Source: Tardibacter sp963781025 (GTDB lineage: Bacteria > Pseudomonadota > Alphaproteobacteria > Sphingomonadales > Sphingomonadaceae). Taken from it: a DNA stretch of 64,000 nt. Location of the stretch: the NCBI GenBank assembly GCA_963781025.1, contig CAWADU010000003.1, forward strand, positions 992,001 through 1,056,000, written 5' to 3'. Of the stretch, positions 34,921 to 42,026 are shown piece after piece; position 1 is the first letter of the stretch; the number at the start of each line of letters is the position of its first letter. A program made the translations under genes and the position numbers. The notes under the pieces are model-generated. The model did not search any database, was not told the DNA's origin, and was given only the letters and a program-made list of their open reading frames with translations.

Positions 34921-36119
34921 CAAAGCAGCCCCATAATCGAAATCGCAGCGATGCCCTGATAAGGAACCCCGCCGAGGTTGTGCGTCAAGCCCACCGACGG
35001 CGAAGGAAGCTGGCGCTCCCCCGCATTGCCGCGAAGCTGATTGTATACCTCATAGGCCATGCGAAGGCCCGACGCGGCGATGGGATGGCCAAAACATTTC
35101 AGCCCCCCGTCGACCTGGCAGGGAACGCCCCCGCCCGTGCGGTCGTAAAAGCCGTCGAGAATATCCGTCACCGCCCTGCCATCGGCCGACACGAAAAGAT
35201 CCTCCATCGTCACCAGTTCGGTGATCGAGAAGCAGTCGTGCACCTCCATCAGGCTGATCTGTTCGCGCGGATCGGTGATCCCGGCTTCGGCATAAGCCCG
35301 TTTCGCCGCATTGCGGGTGTTGCGAACATAGCTGCCGTCCCACTGGTTGGTCGCGGATTCGACGCCGGAGCTGATCGACAGCTGCAGCGCCTTGATCGCG
35401 ACGATGTCCTTCTTGCCGAGCGCGCGGGCGATTTCCGGCGTCGTCACGATAGCGGCGGCCGCGCCATCCGAAACGCCGCAGCAGTCGTACAGGCCAAGCG
35501 GCTCGGCGATCATCGGGGCGCTCAGGATTGTCTCCATCGAGACTTCCTTGCGCAGATGCGCCTTGGGGCTATGCACGCCGTTCTGATGGCTCTTCCACGA
35601 GACATGGCCGATCGCGCGCTTCAGATCCTCTTTCGAAACGCCATGCTTGGTGCGATAGCCCGCCGCAAGCTGGGCAAAGCCCGCCGGAGCGGAACCCATC
35701 GGCATCCACATGTCGTTGAAGGTGCCCTTGAAGGGCGGCGGCAGGCCGCCATAGCCCGTGTCCTTGAGCTTTTCCGCGCCGATCGCCAGCGCGAAGTCGA
35801 CCGCGCCCGAAGCCACCGCATAAGCAGCGCCACGCAGGGCCTCGGTGCCCGTCGCGCACATGTTCTCCATGCGGCTGAATGGAATACCGTCGAGCCGCAA
35901 GGCCGTCGAGGCCGGAATGGCGGAGTTGCCGACATTCATCGCATCCATACAGGAACCGAACCATGCTGCCTCGATCTGACCGCGTTCGATCCCGGCATCT
36001 ATGAGCGCCTCGTCAAAGGCTTCCGCCAGCAGTTCGGCGGTTCCGGCATCCCAGCGTTCGCCAAAGCGCGAGCAGCCCATGCCCAGGATCGCAACCTTAT
36101 CCTTGATTCCCGTAGCCAT
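34920..36119 (-). CDS. Thiolase (acetyl-CoA acetyltransferase / SCP-x thiolase type)
   Basis: A 399-residue thiolase. The nucleophilic Cys is in RMENMCATGTEALRGAAYAV (about residue 90). The second-site motifs are EVHDCFSITELV, GGLKCFGHPIAASG and the C-terminal LTHNLGGVPYQG. This is the SCP-x/lipid-transfer thiolase branch found in steroid side-chain and branched acyl-CoA degradation. It would release acetyl- or propionyl-CoA from a 3-ketoacyl-CoA. It lies directly downstream (12 bases) of the HMGS-like/DUF35 gene, whose OB-fold domain is the usual partner of such thiolases. GGAGCTGATGC precedes ATG 36119. Confidence 0.93.
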   Translation of the reverse strand: MATGIKDKVAILGMGCSRFGERWDAGTAELLAEAFDEALIDAGIERGQIEAAWFGSCMDAMNVGNSAIPASTALRLDGIPFSRMENMCATGTEALRGAAYAVASGAVDFALAIGAEKLKDTGYGGLPPPFKGTFNDMWMPMGSAPAGFAQLAAGYRTKHGVSKEDLKRAIGHVSWKSHQNGVHSPKAHLRKEVSMETILSAPMIAEPLGLYDCCGVSDGAAAAIVTTPEIARALGKKDIVAIKALQLSISSGVESATNQWDGSYVRNTRNAAKRAYAEAGITDPREQISLMEVHDCFSITELVTMEDLFVSADGRAVTDILDGFYDRTGGGVPCQVDGGLKCFGHPIAASGLRMAYEVYNQLRGNAGERQLPSPSVGLTHNLGGVPYQGIAAISIMGLL

Positions 36120-36131
36120 GCATCAGCTCCA

Positions 36132-37574
36132 TCACGCCGTGACCGGCGTCGCCTTCCAGAAATAGCGGTTGTAGCCGCGCGCGCGGTCGCGTTCCTTGAT
36201 TTTGAAGACCATCCGCAGGGGCGTCCCGATCTCGATGCCCTGCCCGCCGATATCGACGACTTCCATCAGAACGCGAGCGCCATTGTCGAACTGGACGAAG
36301 CCGACATAGAGCGGCGGCGCGGGATGGTAGGAAAGCCAGTCGGCGGTGTAGGTCAGCACCTTGCCGGGTTCGTCCGCCAGGCTCTGCGGATCGAACTGTT
36401 CAGCGGGCGCGTGGCATTCGGGATTGACGCAATATTCAAGCTGCGGGAACTGCACGGTGCCGCACGCACGGCATTTGCCTGCCTTGAACGCCGCGATCTG
36501 ATCCGACGAACGATATTGCTCGCTGAGCGCGGTCTTGGCGTTCTTTTCCGACCGCATGCCCCATTCGAGGTCGATCGACTCCGAGAAAGACAGCATCCGG
36601 AGGTAGCTGTCAGTCACCACCGCGTCGGCGATCGATCCGCTGACGCCCCGCCGTCCGGGGGAAGCGGCACTCGCTTCGGTGGCTTCAAAAACCAGTGCGT
36701 CGGCGCCCTGGCCGAAGCCGACCAGCAGGACGCGTTCGCCGGGTTTCGCCCTTTCGAGCGCGCTCGCCAGCATCAGTGGCGCATGGGCGGCACCGGCATA
36801 GCCGCAATTCGCGGACAGGTCGTCGATGGTCTCGCCTTCGAAGTGGACCTTCTTCGCCGCCGCCTGCGCACCGCCCTTCAACAGCGACGGCATGGCGAAA
36901 TACTGGATATCCCCGATAGAAAGCCCGGCGTCCTCAAGCGCCCTCGCGATCGCCTTGGGGGCGAACTTCAGATAGGCCTCGTCGCGGATCCAGCGCTCTT
37001 CCCAGAAATAGTCGTAACGTTCACCCGCCGCGCGGAAATGGTCGACGAAATTGACCGTGACACTGCCCGCGCCAATCAGCTTTGCGATAACATTTTCAGC
37101 GCCTAGCAGAAAGGCGGCAGCGCCCGCGCCATAGAGCATTTCCTGGGTGCTGGCGGGTTTGCCGAGCGGCGCGTCCGAAGCGACAAACATGGACGGCGTG
37201 CCTGCCCGCAGTGCCTGAAGCAATCCCGATGTCCCCGCGCGCTGCGAATTGCCGACGTCAACCGCGGCGATCTCGTGATCCAGATCAAGCGCCTCGGCAA
37301 CAATCGACGAACTCTGCAGGTCGGCATAGGGCGGGCGCGTGCTCGCAAAGACAAGGGCTTCGATCTGGTCCTTGCTCGCACCGCGCAAGGCGTCGCGCCC
37401 GGCTTCGACGGCCATGGTGATCGTGTCTTCGTCCCAGCTCGGGAAAGAGCGCGCGCCCTTTGCAGCGCCGCGCAGCGATGGCGCCATCCATTTGTGGGCA
37501 GCCGCAATCGCCGCCCGGTCCAGCCGCAGGCGCGGAACATAGGCGCCAAAACCGGTTATTCCGAATGCTGTCAT
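36132..37574 (-). CDS. HMG-CoA-synthase-like protein fused to a DUF35 OB-fold/zinc-ribbon domain
   Basis: A 480-residue two-part protein. Residues 1 to about 330 have the HMG-CoA synthase/thiolase fold (ITGFGAYVPRLRLDRAAIAA at the start; ASTRPPYADLQSSS; LLVGFGQGADALVFE). Where HMG-CoA synthase has its catalytic Cys (about residue 115), this protein reads AVDVGNSQRAGTSGLLQAL, with no Cys. The C-terminus is DUF35: zinc-ribbon CRACGTVQFPQLEYC with later CHAP, then the OB-fold ending in FWKATPVTA. Such fusions accompany thiolases and Ltp-type aldolases. It may be a CoA-binding scaffold or a Cys-independent retro-aldolase. It precedes the thiolase by 12 bases and follows an acyl-CoA dehydrogenase by 13. 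Confidence 0.88.
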   Translation of the reverse strand: MTAFGITGFGAYVPRLRLDRAAIAAAHKWMAPSLRGAAKGARSFPSWDEDTITMAVEAGRDALRGASKDQIEALVFASTRPPYADLQSSSIVAEALDLDHEIAAVDVGNSQRAGTSGLLQALRAGTPSMFVASDAPLGKPASTQEMLYGAGAAAFLLGAENVIAKLIGAGSVTVNFVDHFRAAGERYDYFWEERWIRDEAYLKFAPKAIARALEDAGLSIGDIQYFAMPSLLKGGAQAAAKKVHFEGETIDDLSANCGYAGAAHAPLMLASALERAKPGERVLLVGFGQGADALVFEATEASAASPGRRGVSGSIADAVVTDSYLRMLSFSESIDLEWGMRSEKNAKTALSEQYRSSDQIAAFKAGKCRACGTVQFPQLEYCVNPECHAPAEQFDPQSLADEPGKVLTYTADWLSYHPAPPLYVGFVQFDNGARVLMEVVDIGGQGIEIGTPLRMVFKIKERDRARGYNRYFWKATPVTA

Positions 37575-37587
37575 TGCCCAGCCATCC

Positions 37588-38754
37588 CTAATAGGATCTC
37601 GGAAGGCCCAGGACCTTCTCGCCGATGAAGTTGCTGATCATTTGTTCCGTGATCGGCGCGATGCGCAGCAGGATGGATTCACGAAACAGCCGTTCCACCT
37701 GATATTCCTTTGAATAGCCCATGCCGCCATGGGTCATCACCGCGCGCGTGCAGGCATCAAAGGCCGCGCGCGCTCCAAGAAACTTCCCTGCATTGGCCTC
37801 TGCGCCACAGGGCTTGTCCGCGTCATAAAGCCAGGCCGCGCGCATGATCATCCAGAAGGCGGATTCCAGGGACATCCAGCTTTCCGCTAGCGGATGCTGA
37901 ATGCCCTGGTTCGCGCCGATGATGCGGCCGAACACCTTGCGTTCCCGCGCATAGCTGGCCGCGCGGGCAAGCGCGCCCTGCCCCAGCCCAACCGCCTCGA
38001 TGCCGACAAGGATGCGTTCGGGATTGAGGCTGTGCAGGATGTAATGGAAGCCCTTGCCTTCTTCTCCGATACGATCGCCCTCGGGTATGAAATAGTCGTC
38101 AATGAAGGTTGCGTTGGAATCGACCGCGTTGCGGCCCATTTTTGGGATGCGCCGGACCTCGATCCTGTCGTGGTCCAGATCGGTGTAGAACAGCGTCATG
38201 CCATCGGTCGGCCGCTTGCACTGATCCTTGGGCGTGGTGCGGGTCAACAGGATGATCTTGTTCGCCACCTGGCCGGAGGATGTCCAGATCTTGCGGCCAG
38301 TGACGCGGTAGCCACCGTCCACCCTGGTGGCAAACGTCGTGATGCTGGTCGTGTCGAGCCCCGCGTCGGGTTCGGTGACGCCGAAACACGCCTTGTCGGT
38401 GCCCGCGATGAGCGGTTTCAGCATCCGCTCTTTCTGCTCATCGGTGCCGAATACCACCACGGCATGCGGGCCGAAGAGATTGAGGTGCAGCGTGCTCGCC
38501 GCCGAATAGCCGCCCGCGCTCGACGAGACGGTATGCATCATCACCGCCGCCTCGGTAACGCCGAGATCAGCGCCTCCCAACCACTCCGGATGGGTTATTC
38601 CCAGCCAGCCGCCATCCGCGATCGCACGATGGAATTCATGCGGGAACTCCTTCTTCTCATCCTTTTCCGACCAATAATCGTCGCCGAAGCGATCGCAGAT
38701 CTTACGGACGCTGTCCCGGATCGTTTCATGTTCGGGGGAAAGATTGATTTCCAT
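37588..38754 (-). CDS. Acyl-CoA dehydrogenase
   Basis: A 388-residue FAD-dependent acyl-CoA dehydrogenase. It opens MEINLSPEHETIRDSVRKIC, with GWLGITHPEWLGGADLGVTE, the FAD-binding ACFGVTEPDAGLDTTSITTF and TGRKIWTSSGQVAN, SLNPERILVGIEAVGLGQGA and the C-terminal THGGMGYSKEYQVERLFRES. It introduces the alpha,beta double bond into an acyl-CoA. ATG 38754 is the start; the 23-residue in-frame extension covers the operator. It is first gene of the five-gene unit ending at the CitE-type lyase (38754 to 33581), a nearly complete beta-oxidation/retro-aldol set. Confidence 0.93.
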   Translation of the reverse strand: MEINLSPEHETIRDSVRKICDRFGDDYWSEKDEKKEFPHEFHRAIADGGWLGITHPEWLGGADLGVTEAAVMMHTVSSSAGGYSAASTLHLNLFGPHAVVVFGTDEQKERMLKPLIAGTDKACFGVTEPDAGLDTTSITTFATRVDGGYRVTGRKIWTSSGQVANKIILLTRTTPKDQCKRPTDGMTLFYTDLDHDRIEVRRIPKMGRNAVDSNATFIDDYFIPEGDRIGEEGKGFHYILHSLNPERILVGIEAVGLGQGALARAASYARERKVFGRIIGANQGIQHPLAESWMSLESAFWMIMRAAWLYDADKPCGAEANAGKFLGARAAFDACTRAVMTHGGMGYSKEYQVERLFRESILLRIAPITEQMISNFIGEKVLGLPRSY

Positions 38755-38774
38755 TTCAACCCCATGTGATATTG

Positions 38775-38788
38775 GTGCGATAGCGTAC
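38775..38788 (-). promoter_or_regulatory. Operator-like site upstream of acyl-CoA dehydrogenase unit
   Basis: GTGCGATAGCGTAC on the plus strand; toward the gene it reads GTACGCTATCGCAC, a 10 of 14 match, with -10 TACGCT. A weak -35 (TTCGAA, 38811-38806) lies 18 bases upstream. 21 bases before the ATG. Confidence 0.5.
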
Positions 38789-38900
38789 TTTCTTTTATGC
38801 AGGAGTTCGAACTGCTTTTGCAACGGGCGCGCGCGACAATTTTACGCCCATTCCGCGGCACGACACGCTGTTGCCAGCAGCAGGGCCATGAGCCTATAAA

Positions 38901-38914
38901 GTATGTTTGCATAC
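38901..38914 (+). promoter_or_regulatory. Operator palindrome upstream of the FAD oxidoreductase
   Basis: GTATGTTTGCATAC: perfect 5-base arms (GTATG/CATAC), 12 of 14 match to the consensus. It lies 18 bases before the ATG, with TATAAA (38895-38900) directly upstream and TTGCCA 18 bases before that. Together with the site at 38775 it forms a divergent pair. Confidence 0.65.
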
Positions 38915-38932
38915 CAAATACGGAGAGGATCG

Positions 38933-40369
38933 ATGGCCTGGGATTATGACGTCATCATTGTGGGCGGCGGGGGCGCCGGGCTCTCGGCGGCGATCGAGGC
39001 CGCTCAGGCGGGCGCATCCTGCATGGTCCTTGAAGCGGATACCAAGCTTGGCGGCGCAACCTCGCTTTCGGGCGGCGTGTTTTATGCGGCCGGCACCAGC
39101 GTCCAGAAGGAGCGCGGGATAGAGGACAGCGCCGACGCGATGTTCGACTATGTAATGGCGCTCAACCACTGGGCGCTTAAACCCGACATCATCCGTTATG
39201 TCTGCGACGAGAGCGGCCCCACGCTGGAATGGCTGAAATCGCTCGGCTGCAATTTCCCCGCCCCGTTCCTGGTCGAATCCGGCGTCGCGGGCGTCCCACG
39301 CGGCCATCCTTGCGAGGGGGCCGGTCTGGCCGTTGGCGAGGCGCTGATCAACCGCGCCGGCGCACTCAGCGTCGAAACGGCTGTCAACACGCGCGTAGAG
39401 CGCCTGCTGGTCGAGGACGGCCGCGTTGTTGGCGTGCATGCCGGGGGAGTCGACCTTCGCGCGCCTGTGACGCTGATCGCAACCGGCGGCTTCGGCAACA
39501 ATCCGGAAATGCGCGAGAAATACTTCCCGAGCGCCGCCAAACATGGCGACTGGGTCTGGGCGGTCCACGACGATGCCCCCTTTATTCTGGGCGACGGCAT
39601 CAATATGGGCGCGGCGATCGGTGCTGCGATCACCGGCCATGACACCGGCCTGCAACTCCCGACATCGGGTTTTGACAAGCGCTCCATCGAGGCATTCCTG
39701 CCGCCCTGGACCATGGTCGTGAATGAGCGCGGCAAACGTTTCATGCCCGAGATCGCTGCCTATACCGTGTGCGGCTATCTGGTGGACGAGCAGCCCAACG
39801 CGCACGCCTTCGCAATCTTCGACGAACCGACTCTCGCCGAGGCAAGCAACGACAGCTCCTATCTCGACCCCTATAATACCGGCATGACGACGCCGATCTG
39901 GGAGGAGGCAACTCTGCGCAGGCAGGCGGCTTCAGGCAGGGTGAAAAGCGCCGAAACCCTCGACGATCTCGCCGCGAAATGCGGCATCCGCGCCGACGCG
40001 CTCGCCGAAACGGTGCGTCGCTACAATGCCGACGTCGCCAGCGGCTCGGACCGGCAATATCTTAAGGAAGCCAAAAAGCTCTTTCCCGTGACCACCCCGC
40101 CCTTTTACGCGGTGGAGGTCCGCGCCGCGATCATCGGCGTCACCGGCGCCGGACTTGACGTCGACCTCGACTGCAACGTGCTCGATGAAGCAGGCCGGGT
40201 CATTCCGGGCCTGCTTGCTGCCGGCGAAACGACCGGCGTGCTGCAGGGCAAGCGCTATGCCGGCGGCGGATTCAGTCTCGCTCCGGCGATCATCCTGGGC
40301 CGCAGGGCGGGCCGCGAGGCCGCCACACGCGCCAAGGCGGCCAGGGCTGGAGCAACCGATATTGCCTGA
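38933..40369 (+). CDS. FAD-dependent oxidoreductase, 3-ketosteroid-dehydrogenase/fumarate-reductase-like
   Basis: A 478-residue FAD_binding_2 flavoprotein. DYDVIIVGGGGAGLSAAIEA is the dinucleotide loop, followed by CMVLEADTKLGGATSLSGG, a pattern shared by 3-ketosteroid delta-1/delta-4 dehydrogenases and fumarate reductases. PVTLIATGGFGNNPEMREKY and the C-terminal GRVIPGLLAAGETTGVLQGK plus YAGGGFSLAPAIILGRRAG complete FAD binding. The C-terminal YAGGGxS pattern favours the ketosteroid-dehydrogenase-like group. It would dehydrogenate (or reduce) a ring next to a keto group. ATG 38933 follows GGAGAGG. It is followed by an APH-type kinase gene 55 bases on. Substrate identity cannot be read. Confidence 0.88.
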   Translation: MAWDYDVIIVGGGGAGLSAAIEAAQAGASCMVLEADTKLGGATSLSGGVFYAAGTSVQKERGIEDSADAMFDYVMALNHWALKPDIIRYVCDESGPTLEWLKSLGCNFPAPFLVESGVAGVPRGHPCEGAGLAVGEALINRAGALSVETAVNTRVERLLVEDGRVVGVHAGGVDLRAPVTLIATGGFGNNPEMREKYFPSAAKHGDWVWAVHDDAPFILGDGINMGAAIGAAITGHDTGLQLPTSGFDKRSIEAFLPPWTMVVNERGKRFMPEIAAYTVCGYLVDEQPNAHAFAIFDEPTLAEASNDSSYLDPYNTGMTTPIWEEATLRRQAASGRVKSAETLDDLAAKCGIRADALAETVRRYNADVASGSDRQYLKEAKKLFPVTTPPFYAVEVRAAIIGVTGAGLDVDLDCNVLDEAGRVIPGLLAAGETTGVLQGKRYAGGGFSLAPAIILGRRAGREAATRAKAARAGATDIA

Positions 40370-40424
40370 AGGGCGCCATCCGCGTCGGGGCGGAAGCCTC
40401 AAACATCAAAGGTGATGAAAAGCT

Positions 40425-41906
40425 ATGTTCGTTCCGGCTGAACAATTGATTGCATCCCTCAACCTCGAGTTTCGCAAACTCGCGCCGCGCCTGGGCGACT
40501 TCGCCACCGACGGGTCCGGCACCCAGGCGGTGGCGCATGGCCTGCACTTGCTGGAGGCGCGCCAGGCCCATGGGAAGGAATGGCTGCGAGCGGCGCTTGA
40601 CGGTTATATTGCCGCGCTTGAAGCAAGCGAGGCCATGCTGGACGGTATTTCGAATGGCGCGATAGGGAAACTGTTGCAGACAGTTCGCGACAGCCGCCAG
40701 CAACTCGCCGGGCGGCCCATCGATGTCCAGTGGACCGAGATCGCAGGGCTTGGCGAAAAGCTGATCGTCGCGCTCAACGATTGCGAGCTTACCGCCGACC
40801 AGCGGCGCCAGCTATGTTCGCTGATCGTCGACTGGGAAGAAAAGGCGCTGCTCAGCGAACTCGACACCGGCGATGCCCATTCGGACAAGCCCGATCATGA
40901 AATCACCAAGACCAGGCTCGAAGCCTATCTGGGCGACCGTTTCAACGATCCGACACTCAAAGTCGGCACATTTCAGCCACTCGCCGGAGGTTTCGGCAAG
41001 GAAACCATCATATTTTCGGTCGAACAAGGACCGATAAGCGGCGAGTTCGTCATGCGGCGCGATCTTGGCCGGGGGGTTTCGCTCAGCAACGACTGCCATG
41101 TGATCGACCGCGAATACCCAATCATCCGTTCTCTGAGAGGACACGGCTTTCCGGCCCCGGAGGCACTGTGGCTGGATACGGAACATACGATGTTGCCGGG
41201 CGGGGACTTCATCGTAATGCGGCGTGCGCCGGGTACTTTGGGCGGCAGCTTTTTCGGCGCGCAAACGGAGATTCCCGCTTCATTGGCGGCTACACTGGCG
41301 CAGATCGCGGCGCGGCTGCATGCGTTGCCGCCGCTGACCGAACTGGGTGACGCAGCCAGCTTCATTCGCACCGACCTGTGGGATCTGTCACGCGGCGAGG
41401 CGGCCAGGCGCTATATCCGCGGCTGGTACGATTACTGGCTGGCGGAGGCGCACAGTCCATCGCCCAGTCTTGCCGCCATTTATGGCTGGCTGTTCGACAA
41501 TGCGCCCGCGCGAAGCGGCAGGGCCAGCCTGCTCCACGGCGACATCGGCTTTCACAATTTCCTGTTCGACAAGGGGGCGCTGAGCGCCGTGCTCGACTGG
41601 GAATTCGCGCATATCGGCGATCCGGCCGAGGAGATCGGTTATATAAAGCTCACAGTCGGCGGCGCGTTCGACTGGGACAGCTTCATGCAAAGCTATGTCG
41701 AGGCGGGCGGCGACGAGATCGATCGCCAAACACTGCATTATTTCCAGGTCTGGGGTTATGCGCGCAATGCCAGCGCCGCCAACATCGCCGTCACCCGATT
41801 CAACCATGGCGTCGTCAATGACCTGAAGCTGAGCGTGCTGCCGCATTATCACTATACGCGCTTCATACGAGGTGCTGAGGCGCTGATCGCGGCCGGTCCG
41901 GCCTGA
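40425..41906 (+). CDS. APH-family kinase with N-terminal helical (LvaB/DUF6285-like) domain
   Basis: A 493-residue protein built like the kinase at 8.8 kb. The first about 150 residues are helical (MFVPAEQLIASLNLEFRKLA; later SRQQLAGRPIDVQWTEIAGL and LCSLIVDWEEKALLSELD). From about residue 165 it is an APH kinase: PLAGGFGKETIIFSV (nucleotide loop), FVMRRDLG, catalytic LLHGDIGFHNFLFD at about residue 371, and VLDWEFAHIGDPAEEIGY. The catalytic motif HGDxxxxN is intact. It probably phosphorylates a hydroxyacyl-CoA or related intermediate. The helical front resembles the stand-alone protein at 49.6-50.1 kb. It follows the ketosteroid-dehydrogenase-like gene on the same strand. Confidence 0.83.
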   Translation: MFVPAEQLIASLNLEFRKLAPRLGDFATDGSGTQAVAHGLHLLEARQAHGKEWLRAALDGYIAALEASEAMLDGISNGAIGKLLQTVRDSRQQLAGRPIDVQWTEIAGLGEKLIVALNDCELTADQRRQLCSLIVDWEEKALLSELDTGDAHSDKPDHEITKTRLEAYLGDRFNDPTLKVGTFQPLAGGFGKETIIFSVEQGPISGEFVMRRDLGRGVSLSNDCHVIDREYPIIRSLRGHGFPAPEALWLDTEHTMLPGGDFIVMRRAPGTLGGSFFGAQTEIPASLAATLAQIAARLHALPPLTELGDAASFIRTDLWDLSRGEAARRYIRGWYDYWLAEAHSPSPSLAAIYGWLFDNAPARSGRASLLHGDIGFHNFLFDKGALSAVLDWEFAHIGDPAEEIGYIKLTVGGAFDWDSFMQSYVEAGGDEIDRQTLHYFQVWGYARNASAANIAVTRFNHGVVNDLKLSVLPHYHYTRFIRGAEALIAAGPA

Positions 41907-42026
41907 CACCCGGAAACAACGAACCCAGCCCGCGATATATCGAGGCCGTGCGCGACATGGTTGAACGGTGATTGCGCGGCGGAAAAATGAGGCAGGCGAC
42001 CAACAGATCGCCCGCCCCGTTCAGGC

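Noticed and set aside
34980..37106. 708-codon plus-strand frame opposite thiolase and HMGS-like genes
   Set aside because: Antisense shadow; both minus-strand genes have intact catalytic or domain motifs and overlapping starts and stops.
41891..41903. GGCCGG-T-CCGGCC at the end of the 40.4 kb kinase gene as a terminator
   Set aside because: A one-base loop cannot form a stable hairpin, there is no T-run, and the bases are coding.
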